Positions 9,067 through 18,283 of a stretch of 64,000 bases of DNA are shown in pieces; positions within the stretch are counted from its first letter, which is position 1; each line of letters begins with the position of its first letter. The notes beneath the pieces are model-generated. The model made no database searches. It was given only the letters and a program-made list of their open reading frames with translations, and was not told the origin of the DNA. The translations under genes and the position numbers were made by a program. The DNA comes from Deinococcus aquiradiocola (GTDB taxonomy: Bacteria; Deinococcota; Deinococci; Deinococcales; Deinococcaceae). The stretch lies in NCBI RefSeq assembly GCF_014646915.1, contig NZ_BMOE01000005.1, positions 62,001 through 126,000 of the forward strand. The letters are read 5' to 3'.

Positions 9067-10518
9067 CTACTGGTTGCTGAGGAAGGCCGCCTGGTTGCGG
9101 TAGAAGTCCCGCACGGAGAACGTCGTGAACTGCCCCACCACGTCGAGATGATCGACGTTGTTCAGCCGTCCGAGCCGGTACCACTGGCCCGGCTGCGTGA
9201 CCGTGCCGGGCGTGTACTCGCGGTACGTCTGCCCGAGCGGCGCGTTCATGACCTTGACGGGCACGATGCCGTCGTTCTCCCACCAGCTGCTGTCGTACGT
9301 GAAGGCCCCGCGCAGGCTGCGCCCGCCGAGGTTGCCCAGGCCGGGGCTGAGCGGCCACGCGTACGGGTACGCGATCGGCGCGAAGATCGGGTTCGTCTGG
9401 GCGGTCGGGTACTGCCAGCCGCTCAGCAGGCCCCGGTACGTGGACACCGTCTCCCACGAGAAGTACCGGGTGTCGGGACTGCGCCCGATGAAGGCGTTCT
9501 CGGCGCTGGCCGAGTCGGGCTCCAGCGCGTACGCGGCCTGGTCGGTGCTCTTCCAGAACGGCTGGGCGGGATCGAAGACGCGGTCCGTGTAGCTCTGGAA
9601 GCTCTCGCCCGCCTGCCGCCGGAAGCCCCACTGCCCCAGGTCGAAGTTGTAGAGGGTGCCGTTGCCTGCCCCGGCGGTGCCTGCCAGGGACAGCACCAGG
9701 TCCTTCAGGAAGGGCAGCATGGTCTGCAGGTTGTCGGCGGCGGGACTGCCGGTGTTCGTGCCGGACACGGTCATCACGGACTTCACCCAGCCCCTGCGGC
9801 CGCCCGTGTAGAGGTTGCCGTTCGCGGCGTTGGCGGGGCTGCCGTCTTCGAGGAGTTTCACGAGCAGCAGCGAGGTCGGTCCGCCCAGGCTGTGCCCGAT
9901 CAGGTTGACGGGGTGCTGCGCGTCCCACTGCGGGTAGAAGCCGGGGTAGCACTTGTCCGGGTCGCTGCGGCTGTGCCCGGCGCTGCTGGCGTGCGCCGCG
10001 CCGTAGTCCACGCAGCCGCCCTTGATCTGGGCGTACAGTTCGGCGGCCCGGTCCCAGTTGCTGCTGATGGGGCCGACGCTGGCGGTGTGCACGCTGTACC
10101 CGAGGCGTTTCAGGTCTTCCTGCACGTCCACCTGCAGGCCCCCGAAGTACGGGACGCCGAGCGCTTCGCTGCGGCCCCAGCCGAGCAGGCCGTGCACGAG
10201 CACGATGGGGACGCTTCTGTCGCCCGTGGCCTGCGCGGTCATGCCGGTTCCGCCGGGGGACGTGCGGGACAGGTCGGTGGTGGGGCCGGGCGTGCCGGGT
10301 TCGGGCGTGGCGGTCCGGGCCGCGTCCTGGCGGGCCTGGTACGTGTCGGGCGGCGTGGCAGTGGGGGTGGCAGCGGTGCCGACCGTGGTGCTGGCGGCGC
10401 CGGTCGTGCCGGTCGGTGCGGCGGGACCGCAGGCGGCCAGCAGGGCCAGTGTCAGCAGGGGCAGGGCGCGGAGGGCGGCGGTGAGGCGGGACGCGGGACG
10501 TTCCTTCGGTGCGGGCAT
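9067..10518 (-). CDS. Exported lipase, Geobacillus/Staphylococcus-type (family I.5/I.6-like)
   Basis: Hydrolyses ester bonds of lipids outside the cytoplasm. A lipoprotein signal (LALLAAC, C30 lipidated) is followed by a Thr/Pro/Ala-rich linker to about residue 90, then an alpha/beta-hydrolase with oxyanion motif VHGLLGWGR (108-116) and nucleophile elbow GHSLGG with S210. The segment GPISSNWDRAAELYAQ and DYGAAHASSAGH (D171, H176, H182) matches the zinc-site region of thermostable I.5 lipases. 483 aa. ATG 10518 is preceded by GAGGAG; an upstream extension to 10707 is Pro/Arg-rich and unlikely. Confidence 0.88.
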   Translation of the reverse strand: MPAPKERPASRLTAALRALPLLTLALLAACGPAAPTGTTGAASTTVGTAATPTATPPDTYQARQDAARTATPEPGTPGPTTDLSRTSPGGTGMTAQATGDRSVPIVLVHGLLGWGRSEALGVPYFGGLQVDVQEDLKRLGYSVHTASVGPISSNWDRAAELYAQIKGGCVDYGAAHASSAGHSRSDPDKCYPGFYPQWDAQHPVNLIGHSLGGPTSLLLVKLLEDGSPANAANGNLYTGGRRGWVKSVMTVSGTNTGSPAADNLQTMLPFLKDLVLSLAGTAGAGNGTLYNFDLGQWGFRRQAGESFQSYTDRVFDPAQPFWKSTDQAAYALEPDSASAENAFIGRSPDTRYFSWETVSTYRGLLSGWQYPTAQTNPIFAPIAYPYAWPLSPGLGNLGGRSLRGAFTYDSSWWENDGIVPVKVMNAPLGQTYREYTPGTVTQPGQWYRLGRLNNVDHLDVVGQFTTFSVRDFYRNQAAFLSNQ

Positions 10519-10982
10519 GGGCACTCCTCGGAAGACTGGGAACTGTGGACGGCGCGGTCCGCAGGCGGGCACGCGCGGCCTGGGAGGCCCTGGGCGTGGC
10601 TTGCCGTGCGGTCCGTGCCGTCCGGATGGCGGACCGGGGCGGGGCTGGAGCGGGCGGGGTCCGTGGAAGGGTCCACGGGGCGTCGGGTTGTGTGGTTCGC
10701 TGCTCATCGTGACAGACGGGCCGCCCGGTTTCTGGACTGTAAGTGCAATTTTGGACCGCGCCGCCGGGGCAGGGTGGAGGGTGGTGGGGTGCGTCCTGCC
10801 GCCGTGCAGGGCGGGCCTGCCGTGCCGGGAGGCTGTCTAGACGGGACGTGTCACCCGGCGGGGAAGGCGTCCGGGGGCGCGGGCGTCCGGGAGTACAGTC
10901 GGGACATCCTGAACGCCTCCCCCTACATCCATCCACCCTCACTCCTCCAGGCGTGCCGGCGACCCCGCCACGCGGCGCGGCC
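10519..10982. other. Divergent intergenic region, lipase/transporter
   Basis: About 460 bp between divergent genes. TACAGT at 10894-10899 is a candidate -10 box for the transporter, giving a leader of about 77 nt. No clear -35 box, operator or repeat was seen. Reading frames extending into this region are low-complexity Pro/Arg/Gly translations of GC-rich DNA. Confidence 0.4.
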
Positions 10983-12233
10983 ATGACTTCCAGCCCGGCG
11001 CAGCCAGGGCTGCCGGACGTGATGCCGGACCTGCCGCCGCCCACCCTGCGCGACTTCCGCCGGGACTTCTCCTTCAGCGCCGCGCTCGCCGGACTGGTGG
11101 CGGTGGTCGTGAGTTACAGCGGCAACATCGGCCTGTTCGTGTCGGCCTTCGCGGCGGGCCACTACAGTCACGCGCAGGCGGTCAGCGCCATGACGGCCAT
11201 GTACCTCGGCATGGCGCTCGTCGGGGCGGTGCTCAGCTGGCGGTACCGCGCGCCAGTCGTGACGGGGTGGATCTCGGCGGGCCTGGCGATCCTGGTGCAG
11301 GACTCCGGGCGGTTCACCGTCCCGGAGATCGTGGGGGCGCTGCTGGCGAGCGCCGCCCTGCTGGCCGTTCTGGGCGTGACGGGCCTGTACGACCGCCTGA
11401 CCCGCCGGATTCCGCCGCCGCTGTCGGCGGCGCTGCTGGCGGGCGTGCTGCTGCCCTTCGTGCTGCGCGGCGCGGCGGCCACCGCGACCCTGCCGGGCGT
11501 GGTCGTGCCGATGCTGCTCACGTACGTCGCGCTGCGGACCCTGACGCCGCGCGCCGCCGTGCCGGGCGTGCTGCTGGTCGGGGTGCTCGCTTCGGCCCTG
11601 ACGGGAACGCTGCACCCGCTGCCCGCCGGGAGCCGGGTGTGGGGGTCGCTGCACGCGGTCGTGCCTGCCTTCAGTGCGCTGTCGTGGCTCAGCCTGACGC
11701 TGCCGGTCACGGTGCTGGCGCTGGCGTCGCAGCACCTGCCGGGCATGGAGATCCTGCGCCTGAGCGGGTACCGGAACGTGCCCGCCTCGCCGGTCGTGGG
11801 CGGCACGGGCCTGATGGCGTTGCCGCTCGCGGTATTCGGGAGCATCGGGATCACGGTGGCCGCCATCACGGCCGCCATCTGCACCGGGCCGGAAGCGCAC
11901 GCGGACGTGCGGCGGCGGTACGTGGCGGGCGTGATGTGCGCCGTGTGGTACGCGCTGCTGGGCGTGTTCGGCGGCGCGGTGATCGTGGGGGCCGGGGCGC
12001 TGCCGCTGCCGATGATTCAGGCGCTGGCAGGGCTGGCGCTGCTGGGCACGGTCGTGAGCGCGGTGGTGGCGGCCCTCGCCGAGGCGCGCTGGCGGGAGAG
12101 CGCGGCACTGACGCTGGTGGTGACCGCGTCGGGCCTGAGCCTGTGGGGGCTGAGCAGTCCGCTGTGGGGGCTGCTGGTGGGCGGCCTGAGCGCCGTGCTC
12201 ATGCGGCGGCGGGAGAATCGGGCGTCCCGCTGA
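10983..12233 (+). CDS. BenE-family transporter (benzoate/H+ symporter-like)
   Basis: Inner-membrane carrier of 416 aa with about 11-12 hydrophobic segments. The N-terminal RDFRRDFSFSAALAGLVAVV region and the central SQHLPGMEILRLSGYRNVP segment are hallmarks of the BenE family, which couples uptake of benzoate-like aromatic acids to protons. No aromatic degradation genes are nearby except the dienelactone-hydrolase-like gene at 17208, so the substrate is not proven. ATG 10983 has no Shine-Dalgarno sequence; GTG 10953 in the same frame is an alternative start. Confidence 0.85.
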   Translation: MTSSPAQPGLPDVMPDLPPPTLRDFRRDFSFSAALAGLVAVVVSYSGNIGLFVSAFAAGHYSHAQAVSAMTAMYLGMALVGAVLSWRYRAPVVTGWISAGLAILVQDSGRFTVPEIVGALLASAALLAVLGVTGLYDRLTRRIPPPLSAALLAGVLLPFVLRGAAATATLPGVVVPMLLTYVALRTLTPRAAVPGVLLVGVLASALTGTLHPLPAGSRVWGSLHAVVPAFSALSWLSLTLPVTVLALASQHLPGMEILRLSGYRNVPASPVVGGTGLMALPLAVFGSIGITVAAITAAICTGPEAHADVRRRYVAGVMCAVWYALLGVFGGAVIVGAGALPLPMIQALAGLALLGTVVSAVVAALAEARWRESAALTLVVTASGLSLWGLSSPLWGLLVGGLSAVLMRRRENRASR

Positions 12234-12274
12234 CGTGCCCGCCTGCCGCTCCGGCGTGAACCCCGGCAGCCGGG

Positions 12275-12303
12275 TTGGCAAACGAAGCAGATTCCTCTAG
12301 AAT
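12275..12303 (+). promoter_or_regulatory. Promoter of homoaconitase large subunit
   Basis: TTGGCA (12275-12280) and TAGAAT (12298-12303) with 17-bp spacing form the best sigma-70-like promoter in the window. Expected transcript start is near 12310, with AGGAG in the leader. The TTAC-N4-GTAA repeats found before homocitrate synthase are not seen here. Confidence 0.8.
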
Positions 12304-12360
12304 TCCTTTCATTTGCAAGACTCTCCGGTCTGCACGCCACCCCACCCCCAGGAGCACCCC

Positions 12361-13644
12361 ATGACCGACCCCACCCCGGCCCCCACACCCCACACCCCCC
12401 CACAGACCATGGCCGAAAAGATCCTCTCGCACCGCGGCCACCACACCGTCTACGCCGGACAGCTCGCCGTGGTCGAAGTGGACCAGGTGATGGTCGTCGA
12501 CAGCATCGCCCAGAGCTTCATCGAACGCATGACACGCGACCTCGCCGCCGTGCCGAAATTCCCCGAGCGGGTCAGCATCGTCATCGACCACGTGGCCCCG
12601 GCCAGCACGGTCAGCGTGGCACAGGCGCAGAAGGAGGCGCGGGAATACGCCCAGCAGACCGGCGTGCGCCTCTTCGATGTGGGGCGCGGCATCTGCCACC
12701 AGGTCCTGATGGAAGAGGGCCTCGCCCGGCCCGGCTGGATCGTCCTCGGCAGCGACAGCCACAGCACCACCTATGGCGCCGTCGCCGCTTTCGGCACCGG
12801 CATGGGCGCCACCGACATCGCTCTCGCCGCCGCCAGCGGCAAGATCTGGCTCCGCGTTCCCGAAAGCGTCAGGGTCACCTTCACCGGCGACCTGCAGACG
12901 GGCGTGAGCGCCAAGGACGTCGCCCTCGAAATGATCCGCCGCCTCGGCGCGGACGGCGCCACCTACATGAGCATCGAAATGCACGCCGGCGACCGCTTCA
13001 CGCGCGGCGAACGCATGACGCTCGCCAACCTCTGCGTCGAAGCGGGCGCCAAGGTCGGCCTCGTCGTGCCCGGCGGCGAGATCCTCACCGACTACGGCTA
13101 CGACGTGCCCGAATGGATCTACCCCGACGACGGAGCCAGCTACGTTCAGCAGATCGAGATCGACCTGAGCACCCTGCGCCCCCGCATGAGCGCCCCCAGC
13201 GAGGTCGACAACGTGCACGACGTCGCCGACCTGCGCGGCATCAAGGTCGACCAGGTGTTCATCGGCACCTGCACCAACGGCCGCCTCGACGACCTGCACG
13301 CCGCCGCCGACGTCCTGCGCGGCCACCGGGTGGACCCCACCACCCGCCTGCTCGTCATTCCGGCCAGCAGTCAGGTGATGGAAGACGCCATGGCCGACGG
13401 CACCCTCCTCACGCTCATCCAGGCGGGCGCGGTGCTCGGCACGCCCGGCTGCGGCCCCTGCATGGGACGCCACCAGGGCGTCCTCGCGCCCGGCGAGGTC
13501 TGCGTCAGCACCAGTAACCGCAACTTCATCGGCCGCATGGGCGACAAGGACGCCAAAGTCTATCTGGCCTCGCCCGCCGTGGCCGCCGCGACCGCCATCA
13601 TGGGCCGCGTGGCCCTGCCGGAAGACATCCTGAACGCCGGATGA
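12361..13644 (+). CDS. lysT: Homoaconitase large subunit
   Basis: Catalytic [4Fe-4S] subunit that isomerises homocitrate to homoisocitrate with the small subunit at 15643. Motifs visible are GSDSHSTTYGAVAAFGTG, TCTNGR (first cluster Cys) and GCGPCMGRHQG (remaining cluster Cys pair), then STSNRNFIGRMG. 427 aa fits the stand-alone large subunits of the LeuC/LysT group. LeuC (isopropylmalate isomerase) is the main alternative; context with homocitrate synthase favours LysT. ATG 12361 follows AGGAG; the leader has a strong promoter. Confidence 0.88.
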   Translation: MTDPTPAPTPHTPPQTMAEKILSHRGHHTVYAGQLAVVEVDQVMVVDSIAQSFIERMTRDLAAVPKFPERVSIVIDHVAPASTVSVAQAQKEAREYAQQTGVRLFDVGRGICHQVLMEEGLARPGWIVLGSDSHSTTYGAVAAFGTGMGATDIALAAASGKIWLRVPESVRVTFTGDLQTGVSAKDVALEMIRRLGADGATYMSIEMHAGDRFTRGERMTLANLCVEAGAKVGLVVPGGEILTDYGYDVPEWIYPDDGASYVQQIEIDLSTLRPRMSAPSEVDNVHDVADLRGIKVDQVFIGTCTNGRLDDLHAAADVLRGHRVDPTTRLLVIPASSQVMEDAMADGTLLTLIQAGAVLGTPGCGPCMGRHQGVLAPGEVCVSTSNRNFIGRMGDKDAKVYLASPAVAAATAIMGRVALPEDILNAG

Positions 13645-13705
13645 CGCCGCGCACGCCACACGACGCGCCACGCGGCGAAACGCTGTCCCCCGGCGAGGTC
13701 CATGC

Positions 13706-14011
13706 ATGAACATCAGACTCGACCACAGCGTCCTGCACGTCACCGACTGGGACCGCTCCAACGCCTTCTACCGTGACGTGATGGGCGCGGAAGTCATCCC
13801 GCGCGGCGCGGGATTCTTCTCCCGCTTCGGGAAGGCGCAGCTCAACCTGCACGGCCCCGGTCTGAGCCCCACCCCGCTCTCGCGGCATGGTGTGGCGGTC
13901 GAACTCGGCCCGGTGCCCCGTTTCGGTGCGGGCGGCGAGGGCGTCAGCGTGTACTTCCGCGACCCGGACGGCAGCCTGCTGGAATTCATCAGTTACGAGG
14001 GCCGCCCGTGA
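13706..14011 (+). CDS. VOC-family protein lacking a central segment
   Basis: 101-aa glyoxalase/bleomycin-resistance (VOC) protein. The first half (LDHSVLHVTDWDRSNAFYRDVMGAEV and the QLNLHGPG strand) and the end (ELGPVPRFGAGGEG, YFRDPDGSLLEF) match the usual family, but the two are joined at about residues 54-60 without the roughly 25 residues that normally hold the PGSADLCF-type strand and helix. Family members are about 125-130 aa. The ORF is open, so this is an in-frame loss, and activity is doubtful. Start ATG 13706. Its stop overlaps the next gene by 4 nt. Confidence 0.8.
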   Translation: MNIRLDHSVLHVTDWDRSNAFYRDVMGAEVIPRGAGFFSRFGKAQLNLHGPGLSPTPLSRHGVAVELGPVPRFGAGGEGVSVYFRDPDGSLLEFISYEGRP

Positions 14012-14835
14012 CGACCCTCCCCATCTACCAGATCGACGCGTTCACGCGGCGCGTGTTCGGCGGGAACCCGGCGGCCGTGATGCCGCTCCCCGCCCCGCTT
14101 CCGGACGCGACCCTGCAGGCGCTCGCCGCCGAGAACAACCTGTCCGAGACGGCCTTCCTGACGGGCGGTCCGGGCCGCTACGGTCTGCGGTGGTTCACGC
14201 CGACGCAGGAGGTGAACTTCTGCGGTCACGCCACGCTCGCGGCCGCGTGGGCCGCGTGGAACGTGCTGGGTGACGACGCGCCCCACCTGAGCTTCACGAC
14301 CCGTATGGGTGATCTGCGAGCCGGGAGCGGCGAGGACGGCGCGGTGCGCCTGGACCTGCCGCGCCTCGATCCGGTCCCCACGCGGCGGACCTGCGCCGAG
14401 CTGCAGGCCATGCTGGGCGTGCCGGTCCGGGAGGTGTTCGAGGTGACGGGCGGGAACTTCAGCGTGTTCGCGGTCCTGGAGTCCGAGACGGCCGTGCGGA
14501 CCCTCGTGCCCGACTGGGCGCGCCTGGGAGACATCGACGACCTCGTCGTCACGGCCCGCGCCGACCCTGGCAGCGGCGCGGACTTCGTGTCGCGCTGCTT
14601 CTGCCCCGGCATGGGCATCCCGGAGGATCCCGTGACGGGCTCCACGCACAGCACCCTCACTCCGTACTGGGCGGCCCACCTGAACCGCACGGTCCTGCAG
14701 GCCCGGCAGGTGTCGGCGCGCGGCGGGGCACTGCGCTGCGAGCTGCAGCCGGAGCGCGTGCACGTCAGCGGGCACGCCGTCCTGTACCTGCAGGGCACGG
14801 TAACCCTGCCGTCCCTGGAGGGGGAGGGCGGGTGA
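14008..14835 (+). CDS. PhzF-family isomerase
   Basis: 275-aa member of the PhzF/YddE family (diaminopimelate epimerase fold) with intact signatures: IDAFTRRVFGGNPAAV at the N-terminus, the catalytic Glu in NNLSETAFL (about 46), CGHATLAAA, and EDPVTGSTHS in the second half. The physiological substrate of stand-alone family members is usually unknown. GTG start overlaps the VOC gene stop, and its own stop overlaps the next start, so three genes are coupled. Confidence 0.9.
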   Translation: MTTLPIYQIDAFTRRVFGGNPAAVMPLPAPLPDATLQALAAENNLSETAFLTGGPGRYGLRWFTPTQEVNFCGHATLAAAWAAWNVLGDDAPHLSFTTRMGDLRAGSGEDGAVRLDLPRLDPVPTRRTCAELQAMLGVPVREVFEVTGGNFSVFAVLESETAVRTLVPDWARLGDIDDLVVTARADPGSGADFVSRCFCPGMGIPEDPVTGSTHSTLTPYWAAHLNRTVLQARQVSARGGALRCELQPERVHVSGHAVLYLQGTVTLPSLEGEGG

Positions 14836-15554
14836 CGGGCGCGGTGCGGGCGCACCCGGCGCACCTGCGCGCGATCCTGACGGTGCCGCTGCGGCCCGGC
14901 ACGGACGCCCGTGACCCCGCGTTGTGGGCGCGGACGCTGCCCACGTGGACGTTCACGGACGTGCGCGGCCCGGACGGGCGGCTCGTGCCGGAGGCGGAGG
15001 CCATCGTGCGGCTGGTGTCGCCCGCCGATCAGGGGCAGGTACGGGCGGGCGCGGTGCTGCTCGCGCACGCGCTGCAGTCGAGCGATCCGCCGCCGCTGCT
15101 GGCGCACCTGACGCCGGACGGGCGGGCCGTGACGCTCCGCGTGTTCGCGCGGTACCTGACGGAACTGCAGGCGCTCGCGGAACGCGTGACGGAGGCCCTG
15201 TCGCGCGAACCGGCGTTCCTCGTCACGCCGGACCTGCGGGTCATCGTGGCGATCGTGGTGGACGGCGTGCGGCACGACCTGACGGGTGGCCGCGTGCAGC
15301 CGGGCCGGGGCGGCGCGTGGCGCAGCTTCTATCACGGCAACAAGTACGCCGTGAATGTCACGCTGGGCGTGCTGCTCGTCACGCTGGCCGTCGTGCTGGT
15401 CTTCACGCCGAGCGCGCCGTACACGCCGCTCGGGAAGGTCTACGGCCTGAACGAGCGGGTGCTGTCGGCCGTGCTGCTCAATGCCCTGCTGCTGGGGTCG
15501 CAGTTCATGTCTTTCGTCCGTCACCGTGCCCTCATCGTGTGGGAACGCCCCTAG
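14832..15554 (+). CDS. Unknown protein with two C-terminal membrane segments
   Basis: I do not recognise a family. 240 aa: a soluble N-terminal part (about 1-165) and two hydrophobic segments near the C-terminus (about 178-194 and 211-228), ending RHRALIVWERP. GTG start within a 4-nt overlap with the upstream PhzF gene indicates co-translation. A hairpin (GTGACCG, 15564-15570, with 15583-15589) follows the stop before the homoaconitase small-subunit gene. Confidence 0.7.
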   Translation: MTGAVRAHPAHLRAILTVPLRPGTDARDPALWARTLPTWTFTDVRGPDGRLVPEAEAIVRLVSPADQGQVRAGAVLLAHALQSSDPPPLLAHLTPDGRAVTLRVFARYLTELQALAERVTEALSREPAFLVTPDLRVIVAIVVDGVRHDLTGGRVQPGRGGAWRSFYHGNKYAVNVTLGVLLVTLAVVLVFTPSAPYTPLGKVYGLNERVLSAVLLNALLLGSQFMSFVRHRALIVWERP

Positions 15555-15642
15555 CGCGCCCCTGTGACCGTGGAGCGGTTCCCGGTCACGTCAGGCGCGC
15601 ACGTTCCGCCCGCCCACCCGCACGCCTCAAAGGAGAACCAGC

Positions 15643-16140
<498 letters not shown>

Positions 16141-16176
16141 CACCGGCCCCGCCGGGTTCCTTCCCGGAAAGGAATT

Positions 16177-16196
16177 GCCCCGCACACGGGCGGGGC
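16177..16196. terminator. Terminator between convergent genes
   Basis: GCCCCGC (16177-16183) pairs with GCGGGGC (16190-16196) across a 6-nt loop. It lies between the convergent small-subunit and S58 peptidase genes and can serve both strands. Confidence 0.65.
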
Positions 16197-16202
16197 GTCT
16201 GC

Positions 16203-17096
16203 TCAGGTGGCGTGCGGGAGGACGGCGTCCGTCACGGCAGCCGCGACCGCGTCCTGCACGAGGGCCGACAGCAGCATCGGGTCGGCGGGCGGGAGGGTGC
16301 CGCTGCTCAGCATGAAGGCACTGTCGCCGTCCCAGGCGGTGTGGCTGGGCCGGATGACGCGCGCCAGGGCCGTCTGCGCGGCGTCCGCGAGGCGTTTCGC
16401 TTCGGGCTTGCCGAGCAGGTGCTGCGTGACGACGGCGACGAGCGTGGTGCTCTCCACGTCGCCGGGCGTGAACGCGGTCGCGCCCGGCCCGCTGCCGGGA
16501 CCGGCGATCACGCGGCCCGCCCCGTCCAGCACGTCTCCGATGGGGTTCACGACCGCGACCGCGCCGACACTCACGCCGTGCCGCGACACGAACGCGCTGC
16601 CCAGCCCGCCGGGCGACGTGTGGGCCGGACCCAGGTACTTCCCGGCGGTCGCGCCCGTCCCCGCGCCCACCCGCCCGCGCGGGACGGGCGCGCTGCTGGC
16701 CGTGCTGGCCGCGAGGTACCCGTGCTCCTCCAGCGGGCGGGCGCGCGGGTTCCCGACGCCCAGGTCGTAGATGACGGCGGCCGGGACGAGCGGCACGCGC
16801 GCGAACGGGGTGGGGTGCCCCACGCCCTGCTCTTCCAGCCAGCGCACCACGCCGCTCGCGGCGCCCAGCCCGAAGGCGCTGCCGCCCGTGAGCAGCACGG
16901 CGTGCACGCGTTCCACCTTCTTGTCCGGGGCGAGGAGCACGCCCTCGCGCGTGCCGGGGCTCGGGCCGAGGAAACTCGCGCTCGCCACGGCCCCGTCAGG
17001 CGGGCACAGCAGGACCGTGCAGCCGGTCCGGGCGACGGTGTCCGTCCAGTGCCCGACCAGAAAGCCGGGAACGGCCGTCAGGGTGGTGTTCGTCAT
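16203..17096 (-). CDS. S58 (P1/DmpA-NylC) family peptidase
   Basis: 297-aa Ntn-hydrolase-type aminopeptidase/oligomer hydrolase that normally matures by self-cleavage. Seen are GFLVGHWTD at the start, the GAGTGATAGK glycine motif, NPIGDV, the ESTTLVAVV segment where related NylC enzymes cut before a Thr nucleophile (here Ser replaces the usual Asn), and the RPSHTAWDGDSAF C-terminal motif. The ATG at 17096 is preferred over 17132 because TAGGAT sits 10 nt upstream on the minus strand. Confidence 0.85.
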   Translation of the reverse strand: MTNTTLTAVPGFLVGHWTDTVARTGCTVLLCPPDGAVASASFLGPSPGTREGVLLAPDKKVERVHAVLLTGGSAFGLGAASGVVRWLEEQGVGHPTPFARVPLVPAAVIYDLGVGNPRARPLEEHGYLAASTASSAPVPRGRVGAGTGATAGKYLGPAHTSPGGLGSAFVSRHGVSVGAVAVVNPIGDVLDGAGRVIAGPGSGPGATAFTPGDVESTTLVAVVTQHLLGKPEAKRLADAAQTALARVIRPSHTAWDGDSAFMLSSGTLPPADPMLLSALVQDAVAAAVTDAVLPHAT

Positions 17097-17207
17097 GCTG
17101 ACGCCCATCCTAGAGCACCAGCACTGAAGCACCGGTCATGGACACGCGGTCTGCCGGGCACAGCGGGGCAGCGACGTGCCGGAGCGGCCAGGGCGGTATG
17201 CTCGGGC

Positions 17208-17930
17208 ATGACCGACACCGCACCGCACGGGACCTTCCGGGTCGAGCCGCTCACGTTCACGTCGCTGGACCGTACCCTGCGGGCGGAACTCGTGAAACCG
17301 GACGGGGACGGTCCCTTCCCGGCTGTCGTCGTGATTCACGAGGCGTTCGGCCTGAACCGCAACATCCGCGAGGTCGCGCAACGCTTCGCGGCCGAGGGGT
17401 ACGTGGCGCTCGCCGTGGACCTGTTCTCCGGCCGGAACGCGGCCGTCTGCATGGCCCGCTTCATGGGCGGCATGCTCCTGAACTCGCTGGACCACGCGGG
17501 CATTCACGACCTGCGCGCCGCGCTCGACCTGCTCACGGCGCGCGGTGACGTGCGACAGGACCAGCTGGGCGCGGTCGGGTACTGCATGGGCGGCAGTTTC
17601 GCGGTGGCGCTCGCCTGCACCGACGGTCGCCTGAAAGCCATCGCGCCGTACTACGGCATGAACCCGCGCCCGCTGGAGGCCGTGGAGCGCTCCTGCCCGG
17701 TGGTCGGCAGTTACCCGGGCCGGGACTTCACCACGCGCGCCGGGCAGGCGCTGGAGGCCGAACTGGACCGCGCGGGCGTCCCGCACGACATCAAGGTGTA
17801 CGAGCACGCCAGACACTCCTTCAACAACGATCACGCGCCCAGCTACGACGCGGCCGCCAGCCGGGACGCGTGGGAGCGCACCCTGAAGTTCTTCGCGCAA
17901 CACGTGCGCGGCGAACCTCGCCCCGCCTGA
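17208..17930 (+). CDS. Dienelactone hydrolase family protein
   Basis: 240-aa alpha/beta hydrolase. The triad C126 (GYCMGG), D173 (GRDF) and H203 (ARHSF) is at the positions known for dienelactone hydrolases, with the VVIHEAFGLN oxyanion region at 41-50. The family hydrolyses 4-carboxymethylenebutenolide, but many bacterial members act on other esters, so the substrate is open. ATG 17208 lies 5 nt after TATGCT (17197-17202), a leaderless-type start. Longer frame extensions upstream overlap the opposite-strand peptidase and are not real. Confidence 0.9.
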   Translation: MTDTAPHGTFRVEPLTFTSLDRTLRAELVKPDGDGPFPAVVVIHEAFGLNRNIREVAQRFAAEGYVALAVDLFSGRNAAVCMARFMGGMLLNSLDHAGIHDLRAALDLLTARGDVRQDQLGAVGYCMGGSFAVALACTDGRLKAIAPYYGMNPRPLEAVERSCPVVGSYPGRDFTTRAGQALEAELDRAGVPHDIKVYEHARHSFNNDHAPSYDAAASRDAWERTLKFFAQHVRGEPRPA

Positions 17931-17958
17931 ACCGCCCCGTGCGGCGTGCGGGGCCGGG

Positions 17959-18213
17959 TCAGCGCGTGCCGCGTCGCCGCAGCAGCAGCGCGAGCCGTTC
18001 GGGCGTCATGCGGTAGTACGGCTGCCCGCCGATCCGCACGACGGGCGCGTCCTCGGCGTCTGCGCCGCACTGACTGAGGGCCAGTTCGGTGTTGCCGTCC
18101 GACGTCACCATGCCGGGACTGATCCGCAGTTCGTTCCAGATCGTCTCGAGAAGCGCCTCGCGCACCTCCGGGTTCAGTCCGTCAATACACAGTTCGATGC
18201 GGGTCACAGGCAT
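17959..18213 (-). CDS. Small thioredoxin-like [2Fe-2S]-ferredoxin-fold protein with lost cysteines (tentative)
   Basis: 84 aa. The C-terminal APVVRIGGQPYYRMTPERLA resembles the end of thioredoxin-like [2Fe-2S] ferredoxins (gP-v-v-p-g-wY-vtpe), and the N-terminal RIELCIDGLNPE the start of that fold, but only C9 and C49 remain of the usual four ligands. So an iron-sulfur centre is unlikely. Function unknown. ATG at 18213 follows TAGGAT by 8 nt on the minus strand, a leaderless-type start that supports it being a real gene. Confidence 0.6.
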   Translation of the reverse strand: MPVTRIELCIDGLNPEVREALLETIWNELRISPGMVTSDGNTELALSQCGADAEDAPVVRIGGQPYYRMTPERLALLLRRRGTR

Positions 18214-18283
18214 GGACCGCCATCCTAGCCCAAATGAGGACTCTCTGTGGAGTCGCGCTGGCCGCGCCCACTACACTGAACGC

